Positions 1 to 8,194 of a stretch of DNA of 39,115 nucleotides are shown here, one piece after another; the stretch's first letter is position 1, and each line of letters opens with the position of its first letter. The position numbers and the translations under genes are program-made. This DNA comes from Flavobacteriaceae bacterium (lineage in GTDB: Bacteria > Bacteroidota > Bacteroidia > Flavobacteriales > Flavobacteriaceae): the NCBI GenBank assembly GCA_013001285.1, contig JABDMU010000036.1:1-39115 (forward strand), given 5' to 3'. The notes under the pieces were generated by a model. That model was not told the origin of the DNA. It did not search any database and saw only the letters and a list, made by a program, of their open reading frames with translations.

Positions 1-1226
1 CCAGAAAAAATAGAGCCAATGAGAAATCCGTATGAGCTTCGGAGTGTTTCGGCTTCAACCAGAAAAAGTTGAGATTCGTTTGAAAATAAATGCATGCCAA
101 TTAAGGCCATAATAATGGCGAAATAACCAATGGCACCATACTTCGCATCTTTGCCAAACTCATTCCGCTTAAAGACCATTACAATCACAAATAAAATTGA
201 TAGAAGTGAGGCTACACTTATAAGAAAAACATTTTTAGTTAGCCAATATTTGTTAGGATCATATCCCAAATAGGTATAGATAACAGCCGTTGTCATGAGC
301 ACAACAAACACCAAAACAGTATGTATGAGCCAGCGTTCAAGTTTCCAAGCCTTCAAGCTTTTATCACTTAGGTGTCTAAAGGAATCTCCTGCTGTTTCTG
401 CTAGTCCACCGCAACCACAAACCCATGAACAATACCAACGTTTACCAAATTTATAAGTTAATATAGGCGTGATCACAAAAATAGAGAGCACTCCAAAAAT
501 GAGAAGAGCAAGTCCAATAGTTCCCGCACTAATAAATTCGTCAACTCTATATTGTTCAAAATTGTAATAATTAAGAGGCCATATATTTTTAAGATCGTAA
601 TAAGGCAAACTAAAACTTTCACTATTCAATCTTGACATGAATTCTGGGATGAGAAATGCAAAACCAAGTTGGAAGAACATGACCGAACCGGTACGTATTT
701 GTTGGTAACGATTGTGCCTATATTTTAACATGAACTTATAGCCAAACACGAGTATGGCCAATGTATATAACGATCCATAGACGAACCATTGACTTGCTTG
801 ATGACCATTTAAAAGTTGACTTAAGGGATCGAAAAAGGCTACCAGGCCACGATTTGATTCTCCGTTTTGCCCAAGACCGAGAAGGTGAGGGTAAAAATAT
901 AGGACGATATAAAACGAAGTTAATGCAACTCCTGTTAGCCAACCAATAAGGCCTCTGGATGAAATAGATTTGAACCAAATACCATCATTTTTTATGCCTT
1001 CAAGTTTTTTTAAATAGAGGTCATTGGCGTATATAACAACGCCTATTGAAATCATAATTAAGGCGATACTAAGTGTAATACCTTGCTTGGGAAGATTGGT
1101 ATTTAAAAATGCCAATAGTAGTATGATCAAACCACTAAAACCAATTCCCAATGCTACTTTCTGCTTTATAGAGATGTCTGGTGTATCTGGATTCGCTATG
1201 GACAGGCTATGATTAATTTGCTTCAT
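1..1226 (-). CDS. Membrane 4Fe-4S binding protein, NosR/NapH-like (partial, 3' end outside window)
   Basis: The reading frame runs open from an ATG at 1226 to the left edge, giving about 408 residues without a stop. The visible part is a polytopic membrane protein with roughly nine hydrophobic segments (near residues 25-43, 50-68, 92-113, 147-165, 180-195, 232-257, 300-320, 332-352 and 365-382). After the sixth segment lies a Cys cluster, WYCSWVCGCGG (C266, C270, C272), which resembles the CxxxCPxG core of polyferredoxin-type membrane proteins (NapH/NosR/PceC group), except that the usual Pro is Gly. It starts 2 nt after the stop of the upstream FAD oxidoreductase, so the two are probably co-translated. 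Inference: a membrane electron-transfer module partnered with that flavoprotein. The remaining C-terminal cysteine motifs lie outside the window, so the cofactor content is unconfirmed. Confidence 0.7.
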   Translation of the reverse strand, partial: MKQINHSLSIANPDTPDISIKQKVALGIGFSGLIILLLAFLNTNLPKQGITLSIALIMISIGVVIYANDLYLKKLEGIKNDGIWFKSISSRGLIGWLTGVALTSFYIVLYFYPHLLGLGQNGESNRGLVAFFDPLSQLLNGHQASQWFVYGSLYTLAILVFGYKFMLKYRHNRYQQIRTGSVMFFQLGFAFLIPEFMSRLNSESFSLPYYDLKNIWPLNYYNFEQYRVDEFISAGTIGLALLIFGVLSIFVITPILTYKFGKRWYCSWVCGCGGLAETAGDSFRHLSDKSLKAWKLERWLIHTVLVFVVLMTTAVIYTYLGYDPNKYWLTKNVFLISVASLLSILFVIVMVFKRNEFGKDAKYGAIGYFAIIMALIGMHLFSNESQLFLVEAETLRSSYGFLIGSIFS

Positions 1227-1228
1227 GG

Positions 1229-2530
1229 TTAAGCTGATATTTGAAATTGATTTTGAAATGCTTGTTGTATCTCCAATTCATACGAAGCATACAACTCAGG
1301 ATCGAAATTGGCATTTTTTAGATGTTCAATTACATAATTCACATCGCGTTTTTCGGTAAGCCATTTATCAAATACCTCATGTCGCATCCGAATTCCGAAT
1401 GTGTTAATGCCTAAGAATTCTTCAGTTTTTGAATGATAACAAATGGTAATACATTTGGTGTCATCAGCATGTTTCCAATGAAAATGTGATTCATTTTCTC
1501 GTGGTTTCGAAAACACCCAACCATAGGTTTGATACTCGATATCAAGAAATTTAGCAGAATTAAACCAATGTCCGGGATTGTACATAGTTTTGTTTCCGCA
1601 AAGCGTTTGGGCAATGGTTTCACCCATCATTCTTCCTGTATACCAAACAGCTTCAATAGGGCGTCTTTGACCGATTGCTTCACGTTGTTCAGCACAATCT
1701 CCAATCGCGTAAATGTCAGGCATATTTGTCTCCAAATACCTATTGACCAAAACCCCGCGTTTTGTTTCAATTGATGAATTTTTAATAAAATCGATATTTG
1801 GAGAAACTCCAGCGGTCAATCCTACGAGATCACAGGGAATTTCTTCTCCAGTTTCGGCAATAATTATGGATTTGGCTTTGCCATTTTTATCAGAAGTGAT
1901 CTCTTTTAAGTTCACTCCAAGTCGCAAATCGATATGATGATTTTTAATATGTCTGTTGATCATGGCGCTTTCGCCTTCAGGGAGAACACCATTCCAAAAA
2001 CTACTTTCACGAACTAAGAATGTTACTGGGATGTTTCGAGAGCTCAGCATCTCGGCAAGTTCAATTCCAATAAGGCCACCACCAACTATAACAGCACGTT
2101 TACAAACCTTATTGTTTGGAGCAAACACCTCAAGATCATCAAGTTCCTGCTTGTGATAAAGACCTTGAACACCTTTGAGATCTTGTCCAGGCCAACCAAA
2201 CTTATTGGGCTTACTACCAGTTGCTATAATGAGTTTATCATAGGCCAATGAGTCGCCATTGGCAAAGTTTAGTATTTTGCTTTTCGGATCAACGGTCTTA
2301 ACATAGCCCTGTTTGAGTTCAATGTTATTCTTCTTCCAAAACCAATTTTCATAGGGTTGCGTATGTTCAAATTTCATATGTCCCATATAAACGTACATGA
2401 GGGCAGTTCTTGAAAAAAAGAATTCAGTTTCAGCTGATATAATGGTGATCCTATTATTGGAATGCTTCCTAATGTGCCGTGCTGCGGTCACGCCTGAAAT
2501 GCCATTACCTATAATGACAACATGTTGCAT
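1229..2530 (-). CDS. FAD-dependent NAD(P)-type pyridine nucleotide-disulfide oxidoreductase
   Basis: This 433-residue flavoprotein has the two-dinucleotide-fold layout of the pyridine nucleotide-disulfide oxidoreductase class I family without the redox disulfide. The FAD-binding motif GNGISG is near residues 8-13, a second Rossmann motif VGGGLIGIELAEM starts near residue 149, and the FAD-closing motif YAIGDCAE is near 271. The relatives I recognise are NADH:rubredoxin/ferredoxin reductase and nitrite reductase NirB-type flavodomains. The C-terminal 130 residues are longer than a standard dimerisation domain. It lies directly upstream of the membrane Fe-S protein (2 nt gap), which suggests electron flow from NAD(P)H through FAD into membrane Fe-S centres. 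Its location beside the arsenosugar operon may be functional, but this is inference. It diverges from the GH113-like gene at 2625. Confidence 0.8.
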   Translation of the reverse strand: MQHVVIIGNGISGVTAARHIRKHSNNRITIISAETEFFFSRTALMYVYMGHMKFEHTQPYENWFWKKNNIELKQGYVKTVDPKSKILNFANGDSLAYDKLIIATGSKPNKFGWPGQDLKGVQGLYHKQELDDLEVFAPNNKVCKRAVIVGGGLIGIELAEMLSSRNIPVTFLVRESSFWNGVLPEGESAMINRHIKNHHIDLRLGVNLKEITSDKNGKAKSIIIAETGEEIPCDLVGLTAGVSPNIDFIKNSSIETKRGVLVNRYLETNMPDIYAIGDCAEQREAIGQRRPIEAVWYTGRMMGETIAQTLCGNKTMYNPGHWFNSAKFLDIEYQTYGWVFSKPRENESHFHWKHADDTKCITICYHSKTEEFLGINTFGIRMRHEVFDKWLTEKRDVNYVIEHLKNANFDPELYASYELEIQQAFQNQFQISA

Positions 2531-2558
2531 AATTTTGGTTTAGTTGGATGATTTGTCG

Positions 2559-2577
2559 AAGGTTTTGTTAAAACCTT
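2559..2577. promoter_or_regulatory. Inverted repeat between divergent genes (candidate operator)
   Basis: A perfect 8-bp inverted repeat, AAGGTTTT-GTT-AAAACCTT, lies in the 94-bp gap between the divergent FAD oxidoreductase and GH113-like genes, 29 bp upstream of the flavoprotein ATG. The 3-nt loop would also allow a small hairpin in the flavoprotein leader. The position suggests a regulator site, but no regulator can be assigned. Confidence 0.35.
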
Positions 2578-2624
2578 AAGTACAATAAATCAGTTTGCTT
2601 AAATTTATAGAATAATTAACACTT

Positions 2625-3632
2625 ATGAGAACAGTTGTCCAGTTTTGTTTTCTCTTGATCTTATGCTCTTGCAGTATGACTGTAGTAAAGCCAGAAAAGA
2701 TCAATGGCGTAAGTTTTGTGGCTTCGAGGGATTCCATTACAGAACAACATATTACTCCGGTTTTAAATATAAATGCAAATTATGCTGCCATTATGCCTTT
2801 TGGATTTATAAGAAATATGGATGAACCAAGGATCATGCATAATACCAAGCGACAATGGTATGGAGAAACTAGGGCAGGGGCTGGTCAGTATATTGATGAA
2901 TTGCGAAAAAAGAATATAAAGACCATGTTGAAACCTCAATTATGGGTTGGACGCGGTATTTTTACCGGTTATATTGAAATGGATTCTGAAGAAAAGTGGC
3001 AGGAGTTAGAGGCTAGTTATTCTGAATTTATTTTAGAATATGCTGACCTTGCTGAAAGAAAGAATGTTCCAATGTTATGTATAGGAACCGAATTGGAAAA
3101 ATTCATTGAAAATAGACCTGCCTATTGGACTAAATTGATCACTAAAATTAAAGAAATTTATAAGGGAAAATTAACTTATGCAGCCAATTGGGATGAATTT
3201 AAACGGACGCCGTTTTGGGATCAGCTGGATTTTATTGGTATTGACGCCTATTTTCCGGTAAGTGATAGTCAGACCCCATCGGTTGAAGAATGTAAAACAG
3301 GCTGGCAAGAACATAAAGAACTTATCAGGGCCTTGTCTGAAAACTATAAAAAACCAGTTTTATTCACTGAATTTGGTTATAGAAGCGTTGACTATACTGG
3401 AAAAGAACCTTGGAAATCTGACAGAAGTATGCATCAAGTTAATCATGATGCCCAGATGAATACCACAAAGGCCTTATTTGAAGAATTCTGGCATGAAAAA
3501 TGGTTTTCTGGAGGATTTATCTGGAAATGGTTTCATAATTATGAGCGATCAGGAGGATTAGATAATAGCCAATTTACGCCACAAAATAAACCTGTAGAAG
3601 CGATTATTAAATCCTATTTTCAGCGATTTTAA
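2625..3632 (+). CDS. GH113-like TIM-barrel glycoside hydrolase, lipoprotein
   Basis: This 335-residue protein starts with a lipoprotein signal peptide whose lipobox is L13-C14-S15-C16, so it should be anchored to a membrane and, as usual in Bacteroidota, possibly surface-exposed. The rest resembles the GH113 (beta-mannanase-like) TIM-barrel family. The segment LCIGTELEKF near residue 142 carries the usual strand-4 Glu (acid/base) and LFTEFGYRS near residue 245 carries the strand-7 Glu (nucleophile). Substrate cannot be read from the sequence; beta-mannan or another polysaccharide is the family expectation. It stands alone, without a SusC/SusD pair, sandwiched between the redox pair and the arsenosugar operon, so a role in sugar supply or release there is only a possibility. 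Confidence 0.75.
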   Translation: MRTVVQFCFLLILCSCSMTVVKPEKINGVSFVASRDSITEQHITPVLNINANYAAIMPFGFIRNMDEPRIMHNTKRQWYGETRAGAGQYIDELRKKNIKTMLKPQLWVGRGIFTGYIEMDSEEKWQELEASYSEFILEYADLAERKNVPMLCIGTELEKFIENRPAYWTKLITKIKEIYKGKLTYAANWDEFKRTPFWDQLDFIGIDAYFPVSDSQTPSVEECKTGWQEHKELIRALSENYKKPVLFTEFGYRSVDYTGKEPWKSDRSMHQVNHDAQMNTTKALFEEFWHEKWFSGGFIWKWFHNYERSGGLDNSQFTPQNKPVEAIIKSYFQRF

Positions 3633-3795
3633 AAGAATTAGATACTTTTTATGTAATTTACGATTTATCCAATCTTTGAACTTACCATTGTAATAATTAT
3701 GAACTTGGTGGTTTTATTCAATGGATTAAACCGTTGGATTATACGTCGATCAAATTCAAAAGGATACTATAGAAAATTGAAATACCTTATTTTCA

Positions 3796-4425
3796 ATGAA
3801 AACAATATTAATTGTCGATGATCATGCGATCTTAAGAAAAGGGTTGATACAGCTCCTTGAGGGCGATTTTCAAGATTACATATTCTTAGAAGCCTCAAAT
3901 GGTATTGAAGCTTTATCCGTTTTACGAAAAGAAAAAGTAGACCTCGCTTTATTAGATATCGCCATGCCCAAAATGAATGGCATAGAATTATTAAAACAAT
4001 TAGAGATCCATAACATTTCTACACCATCTATCATATTAAGTATGCAGGAAGAAGATCAGTATGCATTGCGTGTATTTAAGGCAGGTGCTTCAGGATTTCT
4101 TAGCAAGAACAGTGCTCCTGAAATTTTGATAAAAGCAATAAGAAAAGTATTGTCAGGAAGGAAATATATTTCTGAAAATGTGGCTGATATTCTTGCCGAC
4201 AATGTTAACAAAAAGGACGTTAAAAATATATTGGATCATTTATCAAATCGTGAAATTCAAGTGTTACAACTTATTGCGAATGGATTGATCGTTTCAGAAA
4301 TTGCTAAAGAGATCGGATTAAGTGTGAATACTATTAGCACCTACAGAAGTAGAATCTTAAAGAAATTATCACTTAAAAACAATGCGGCAATCATCAAATT
4401 CGCTATTGATCATAATCTTGGCTAA
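3796..4425 (+). CDS. LuxR/NarL-family DNA-binding response regulator
   Basis: A standard 209-residue two-domain response regulator. The N-terminal receiver domain (1-120) has the acidic pair D8-D9, the phosphoacceptor D54 in LLDIAMPKMNG, and the conserved Ser/Lys switch region (ILSMQ, LSKNSAP). The C-terminal LuxR-type helix-turn-helix covers about residues 147-205, with LSNREIQVLQLIANG and an EIGLSVNTISTYRSRIL recognition region. No histidine kinase is encoded nearby, so this is an orphan whose signal is unknown. It converges with the arsenosugar operon end, with about 400 bp of non-coding DNA between. The 163 bp upstream gap could hold its own promoter, though no clear consensus was found. 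Confidence 0.85.
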   Translation: MKTILIVDDHAILRKGLIQLLEGDFQDYIFLEASNGIEALSVLRKEKVDLALLDIAMPKMNGIELLKQLEIHNISTPSIILSMQEEDQYALRVFKAGASGFLSKNSAPEILIKAIRKVLSGRKYISENVADILADNVNKKDVKNILDHLSNREIQVLQLIANGLIVSEIAKEIGLSVNTISTYRSRILKKLSLKNNAAIIKFAIDHNLG

Positions 4426-4460
4426 ACTAACTAAAGAACAAGTACATAGACTTTTTTTTG

Positions 4461-4517
4461 TAGTGTAAACAACTACACATGTTTTGTTGTTTTGTCTACA
4501 CTAATCTTCTTTTTTTT
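4461..4517 (+). terminator. Candidate intrinsic terminator after the response regulator
   Basis: The arms TAGTGTAAACAA (4461-4472) and TTGTCTACACTA (4492-4503) pair over 12 positions with one mismatch. A T-rich stretch ends in eight T's at about 4510-4517. The spacing of seven bases between stem and T tract and the 19-nt loop make it an imperfect terminator. Confidence 0.4.
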
Positions 4518-4620
4518 AATGTTTATTTGTTCAGTTAATATCATTAACCTATCAAAAGAAATTTATAGCAATAATTAACTAAACTAATTAATAGCAATTT
4601 TTTGGTTGGTTCCAAATTCA

Positions 4621-4657
4621 GAACCATCGTTAGCATACCCTATGTTGACGATGGTTC
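4621..4657. other. Long near-perfect hairpin with CCC loop
   Basis: A 17-bp stem (4621-4637 with 4641-4657) including two G-T wobbles encloses a CCC triloop; the outer arms are GAACCATCGT and ACGATGGTTC. Neither strand has a clean T tract directly after it, so it is not a classic Rho-independent terminator. It could cap the 3' ends of both convergent transcripts, or be a remnant of a small mobile element. Confidence 0.55.
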
Positions 4658-4824
4658 GTTGTTTTCCTAGGATTTTTCTTAATGTTTTATTGTAGGATAA
4701 ACCGCTACATATTTTTTATGAATAAAGCCACAAATTAGTAAATTCTTTAAGTAAATATTGATAAATTTAAGCGATAAGAAGTTTACTGAAAGGAATCTGA
4801 ATTTAGATTTGGACTCAGCGGTTT

Positions 4825-5517
4825 TTATTTTATATGTTGAGCGTAATAGCTCTGAAGCTCTTTTGGTGTGGCACCCAACCATTTTCTTACGTAGATCGCC
4901 CAAAAATGATATTGTAGTCGCCAAACACCATTTTTACGATAACAACGTGCTGAAGTTGTTAACCGTTGTTGAATAACCGTAAACTCATTTTTTGCATAAA
5001 GTTTGTTGATAAGATCGTTGTCTTCGTAAATCGTATAGTTTTCATCAAACCCATCTAACGCTTCAAAAAGCTGTTTACTAATAAATTGACTTTGATCACC
5101 ACCGCGACATGCTCGCCATCTGAATTGGGTGAGCCATCCAGCCAATCTAAGCCACCAATGTTTATGATCGAATTGCATTCTAAAACAGCCAGCCATATTT
5201 CCTTTTGAAACTTCCTCAATAATAAATCGATCAAAATGTTTTGGAGGAAAAGAATCAGCATGCAAAAAATAGAAAATATTACCTGTAGCAATGTTAGCTC
5301 CCGCATTCATTTGTTTTGCACGTCCGCGTTCAGAAATGATCAGTGTAACATTAGGGTAGGATGATACAATGCTACGAGAATTGTCCTCACTACCACCATC
5401 TACAACGATGAGGTCTTTAATGTTATTTGGTGAACTATTTTCCAGTAAATGATCAAGAAGCTTTGAAATCGTTTCAGCTTCATTGAGCATCGGAATTATG
5501 ATCGAAATTTTACTCAT
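4825..5517 (-). CDS. TIGR04283-family arsenosugar biosynthesis glycosyltransferase (GT2-like)
   Basis: This 230-residue GT-A fold glycosyltransferase has the family 2 signatures SIIIPMLNEAETI at the N terminus, VVDGGSEDNS near residue 39 (nucleotide-sugar binding Asp) and a DxD-like FLHADSFPP near residue 90. No membrane segment is evident, so it is probably cytosolic. The match to TIGR04283, the family that co-occurs with ArsM and ArsS in arsenosugar clusters, rests on the sequence and on its place as last gene of the operon. Its start overlaps the end of the DUF547 gene by 8 nt, indicating translational coupling. The expected role is glycosyl transfer in late arsenosugar assembly. Donor and acceptor are not known from sequence. 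Confidence 0.85.
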   Translation of the reverse strand: MSKISIIIPMLNEAETISKLLDHLLENSSPNNIKDLIVVDGGSEDNSRSIVSSYPNVTLIISERGRAKQMNAGANIATGNIFYFLHADSFPPKHFDRFIIEEVSKGNMAGCFRMQFDHKHWWLRLAGWLTQFRWRACRGGDQSQFISKQLFEALDGFDENYTIYEDNDLINKLYAKNEFTVIQQRLTTSARCYRKNGVWRLQYHFWAIYVRKWLGATPKELQSYYAQHIK

Positions 5518-6376
5518 TTAGATCCCAATTGTAGTCCATGTATTTTATCTTCGCTTTAGCAGAAACTCTAATGCTGGTATATTGGTTTATAAAATCGATA
5601 ACAGAACCTTCCGATTTAAAATCTTTTGAGAACCACTGAAAGATCTTAGATAAATTAACCTCATTTTCTTCGATTATATTTCTATTGGTATCTGCCAAGA
5701 ATTCTTGCGTTACTTTGTTTAATTGTGCATCTAAATTTGACGCAGTATAGGCTTCATTCAATAATCTAGGGCAAGAATATGATGCGCAAACTATTCCGAA
5801 ATGAATCCTTGGTTCATCCATTTTCCGTAAGATCTGGTGCTCAATTTCATCTAAGTTATACCATTTATCTCCAAGTTTCCATAGGCGCTGATCCCAGGGG
5901 TTCTTTATATCCTTAATGCTATTTAATGGGTAATTCCTTATAATGAGGTCAACGGTAAGGGCATTATAGGCATTGATCCAATAGGCCAATTTGTCTGCTT
6001 TTGTCCACCTGTCATTCGGCATATTTGTTCCCAATGCGGTGATGTAATTTCTTAAATCGGAAGGGTCATTTTTAAACGCCTTATAATTTACTAGGCCTTT
6101 GTCATCAACATATGATTTTAAAAGGTTGTTCCATGCACTATGGTCAAAAGCCTCAGAAACAGATGTCATTTGTAGTGTTCCATTTTCAGGGATGGGTTCT
6201 AAAGTAGGAGTGACCTCTAATTCGTCCTCGTTTAAAGTTCCCGAAACAACTTCAACTAATTGAACAGTATTAGCCTCAGGTGTTTCAGAAACCGAAGTGC
6301 TATTTTGGGCAATTTCATTACTTGCGCAACAAGAAGAAACCAAGATCAAGGTAAGTATGAGATTCAAATATTTCAT
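5510..6376 (-). CDS. DUF547 domain lipoprotein
   Basis: This 288-residue protein has a lipoprotein signal peptide with lipobox V13-S14-S15-C16, followed by a low-complexity Glu/Thr/Pro-rich linker to about residue 70 and then the DUF547 domain (roughly 75-285). Conserved elements seen are ADKLAYWINAYNA, the NPWDQRLWKLGDKWYNLDEIEH stretch (given here only by its ends N and H) and FGIVCASYSCPRL, with two Cys and nearby His residues. DUF547 has no established biochemical function; the Cys/His/Asn pattern recalls cysteine-protease-like folds, but that is speculative. It sits inside the arsenosugar operon, 35 nt after arsM and overlapping the glycosyltransferase, so it would supply a periplasmic or outer-membrane step of an otherwise cytosolic pathway. 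Confidence 0.8.
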   Translation of the reverse strand: MKYLNLILTLILVSSCCASNEIAQNSTSVSETPEANTVQLVEVVSGTLNEDELEVTPTLEPIPENGTLQMTSVSEAFDHSAWNNLLKSYVDDKGLVNYKAFKNDPSDLRNYITALGTNMPNDRWTKADKLAYWINAYNALTVDLIIRNYPLNSIKDIKNPWDQRLWKLGDKWYNLDEIEHQILRKMDEPRIHFGIVCASYSCPRLLNEAYTASNLDAQLNKVTQEFLADTNRNIIEENEVNLSKIFQWFSKDFKSEGSVIDFINQYTSIRVSAKAKIKYMDYNWDLNE

Positions 6377-6411
6377 TTCTCAAAACTAATTTATTCCGAA
6401 AGAAATTCGGT

Positions 6412-7380
6412 TTAGCAACAGCCTCCACCATCATAATGATAAGTAGACTCACTAATATAAATATCATCTCTATTTAGTGAAGCCAAAGCTGCTGCAGTTT
6501 TATCACAAATTGCCAGAGGTTGGTTCTTCAGTAAAATATGGCCGTTTTTATCATCAATATAATCCTCCTCACCAAAATAAATAGCCGCCTTTCCAGTAAA
6601 TACACAAGGACCATCAGATGGCATAGGATCTTTTATCGCAGCTACTTCAATAGATTCAATGTAGATCAACTCATCAGTATCATAATGCTTAGGATCCAAT
6701 ATTCTATATGGCTTTCGCGCTCTTATTTCGATGGTTCCAAAACCAGCGTTCGTTAGCATTTTAACGTAATCGGCAATGGGTAGGCTTCCGCTTAAACATA
6801 AAGCTCTAAGCCGATCATCGTTTCTTAGATTTTCACTCATTGGCTGTTCACAGGTAGGATCGCTCATGACTAATCGGCCATGAGGTTTCAAAACGCGATA
6901 CATTTCTGCAATTGCCTTTTTAAGATCTTCTTCTTTAAATATATTGAATAAACAATTCTGAGCTGCTACATCTATAGAGTTATCAGCAACTGGAAGATTC
7001 ATAGCGTCACCTTTTTTTAGGGTAACAAAATCGCTTTTGAACCAGGGATTTAGTTTTTCAGCTTCTTTAAAATTTTTACGAGATGCTTCTAACATTTCAT
7101 CAACCACATCAACGCCAATCACACCAGCTTTTTCCCTATTGAAATAGGCAAATTGCAACAGTTCCATACCACCTCCAACACCAACATACAGCATTTTTGG
7201 ATTATTAGTAAGGTCACGAGTGTGAACGGTGCTACCGCAACCATAATTCATTTCTTGCATGATGCGAGGAATTTTCAATCCAGGTAATTCCCAAATGGGA
7301 TTCGTTGTGCAGCATAGCCCAACATCTGGTGTTAAGGCTGCTTCTTTGTAAACATTGTGTGTAGTTTCTAGGTAGCTCAT
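6412..7380 (-). CDS. arsM: Arsenosugar-type arsenite methyltransferase ArsM
   Basis: A 322-residue class I SAM methyltransferase that transfers methyl groups to trivalent arsenic, giving the dimethylarsenic precursor of arsenosugars. The SAM-binding glycine motif YVGVGGGMELL covers about residues 65-75, and the acidic post-II residue lies in GVDVVDEML near 90. Cysteines suited to As(III) binding are C48 (NYGCGS), C177 (DPTCEQP) and C195 (ALCLSG), placed in the order typical of ArsM enzymes; C23-C24 and C143 are additional. The extended C-terminal region (about 215-322) and the terminal GGGCC are typical of the arsenosugar-cluster branch rather than the short soil-type ArsM. It starts 1-2 nt after the PNP stop codon. 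Function is assigned from family and context. Confidence 0.88.
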   Translation of the reverse strand: MSYLETTHNVYKEAALTPDVGLCCTTNPIWELPGLKIPRIMQEMNYGCGSTVHTRDLTNNPKMLYVGVGGGMELLQFAYFNREKAGVIGVDVVDEMLEASRKNFKEAEKLNPWFKSDFVTLKKGDAMNLPVADNSIDVAAQNCLFNIFKEEDLKKAIAEMYRVLKPHGRLVMSDPTCEQPMSENLRNDDRLRALCLSGSLPIADYVKMLTNAGFGTIEIRARKPYRILDPKHYDTDELIYIESIEVAAIKDPMPSDGPCVFTGKAAIYFGEEDYIDDKNGHILLKNQPLAICDKTAAALASLNRDDIYISESTYHYDGGGCC

Positions 7381-7381
7381 C

Positions 7382-8194
7382 TTATAGATTCTTAATCAAT
7401 TCTTTAAATAAAATTATCATATTAGGTTCGGCCTTATTCGCCATTGCAATAATATCCTCAATATCTACAGGCTTTAAGTTATTTGGGTCGCATTCATCTG
7501 TTAAAACTGATACAGCACCTACCTTTAATTTTAAATGATTAGCAACAATCACTTCAGGAACCGTACTCATACCCACAGCGTCTGCTCCAATAATCTTTAA
7601 CATTTTATATTCTGCTCGTGTTTCTAATTGCGGTCCAACAACACTAGCGTAAACACCTTCGTGCAGTTTAATATCATTTGCTAAAGCAATCGTTTTGAAC
7701 TGATCAATTATATGTTTGTCATAGGGTGCACTCATATCTGTAAAGCGTTCTCCAAGAAACTCTACACCTTTAAAGGCCAATGGAGAACTACCTTGAAGAT
7801 TGATATGATCTTCGATAATCATGAGTTCACCTTTTTTAAAATCTAAATTGATGGCTCCAGAAGCATTTGAAACCAATAAGGTCTTGATCCCTAATTTTTC
7901 CATGATTCGAACCGGATAACTCACATCTCTTAAAGAGTAACCTTCATAAACGTGAAAACGGCCTTGCATCACCACTACCTTTTTGCCTTCGAGATTTCCA
8001 TAAATGAGTTTCCCTTTATGAAATTCTACAGTTGCAGTTGGAAAGTTTGGAATATGATTATAGCTAACTTCTACCAATACTTCAATTTCATCAATTAGTT
8101 GTCCTAAGCCAGTACCTAGAATAATGCCTACTTCGGCATTTTCAAAACCTTTACTTTGTAGATATTCTACGGTTTCGTTAATGATCTTGATCAT
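7382..8194 (-). CDS. Purine-nucleoside phosphorylase (trimeric PNP-I type) in arsenosugar operon
   Basis: This 270-residue phosphorylase cleaves purine nucleosides with phosphate to the free base and (deoxy)ribose 1-phosphate. Visible motifs: GTGLGQL (27-33, phosphate site), FHKGKL and GRFHVYEGY (about 58-86), SNASGAI (109-115), GPQLETRAEY with the base-contacting E191, and GADAVGMSTVPEV (203-215). Counting from this last motif, the position of Asn243 in human PNP is occupied by D233 (SVLTDECDP). In known PNP work Asn there favours 6-oxopurines and Asp favours 6-aminopurines. The start overlaps the TIGR04282 gene by 17 nt and the stop abuts arsM, so it is fully embedded in the operon. Inference: its pathway substrate is the arsenic-bearing adenosine made by ArsS. 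It may also serve general purine salvage. Confidence 0.88.
   Translation of the reverse strand: MIKIINETVEYLQSKGFENAEVGIILGTGLGQLIDEIEVLVEVSYNHIPNFPTATVEFHKGKLIYGNLEGKKVVVMQGRFHVYEGYSLRDVSYPVRIMEKLGIKTLLVSNASGAINLDFKKGELMIIEDHINLQGSSPLAFKGVEFLGERFTDMSAPYDKHIIDQFKTIALANDIKLHEGVYASVVGPQLETRAEYKMLKIIGADAVGMSTVPEVIVANHLKLKVGAVSVLTDECDPNNLKPVDIEDIIAMANKAEPNMIILFKELIKNL

Larger units (their letters stand above)
4426..4824. other. 400-bp gene-free region between convergent units
   Basis: No convincing coding frame was found. The region holds two inverted repeats (4461-4503 and 4621-4657, listed separately) in otherwise AT-rich DNA. It separates the response regulator (plus) from the last gene of the arsenosugar operon (minus), so one or both hairpins probably act as terminators or 3'-end stabilisers. 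Confidence 0.5.

Noticed and set aside
736-978. Minus-strand 80-codon frame inside the membrane Fe-S gene
   Set aside because: It is out of phase with the continuous frame starting at 1226 that encodes a coherent membrane protein.
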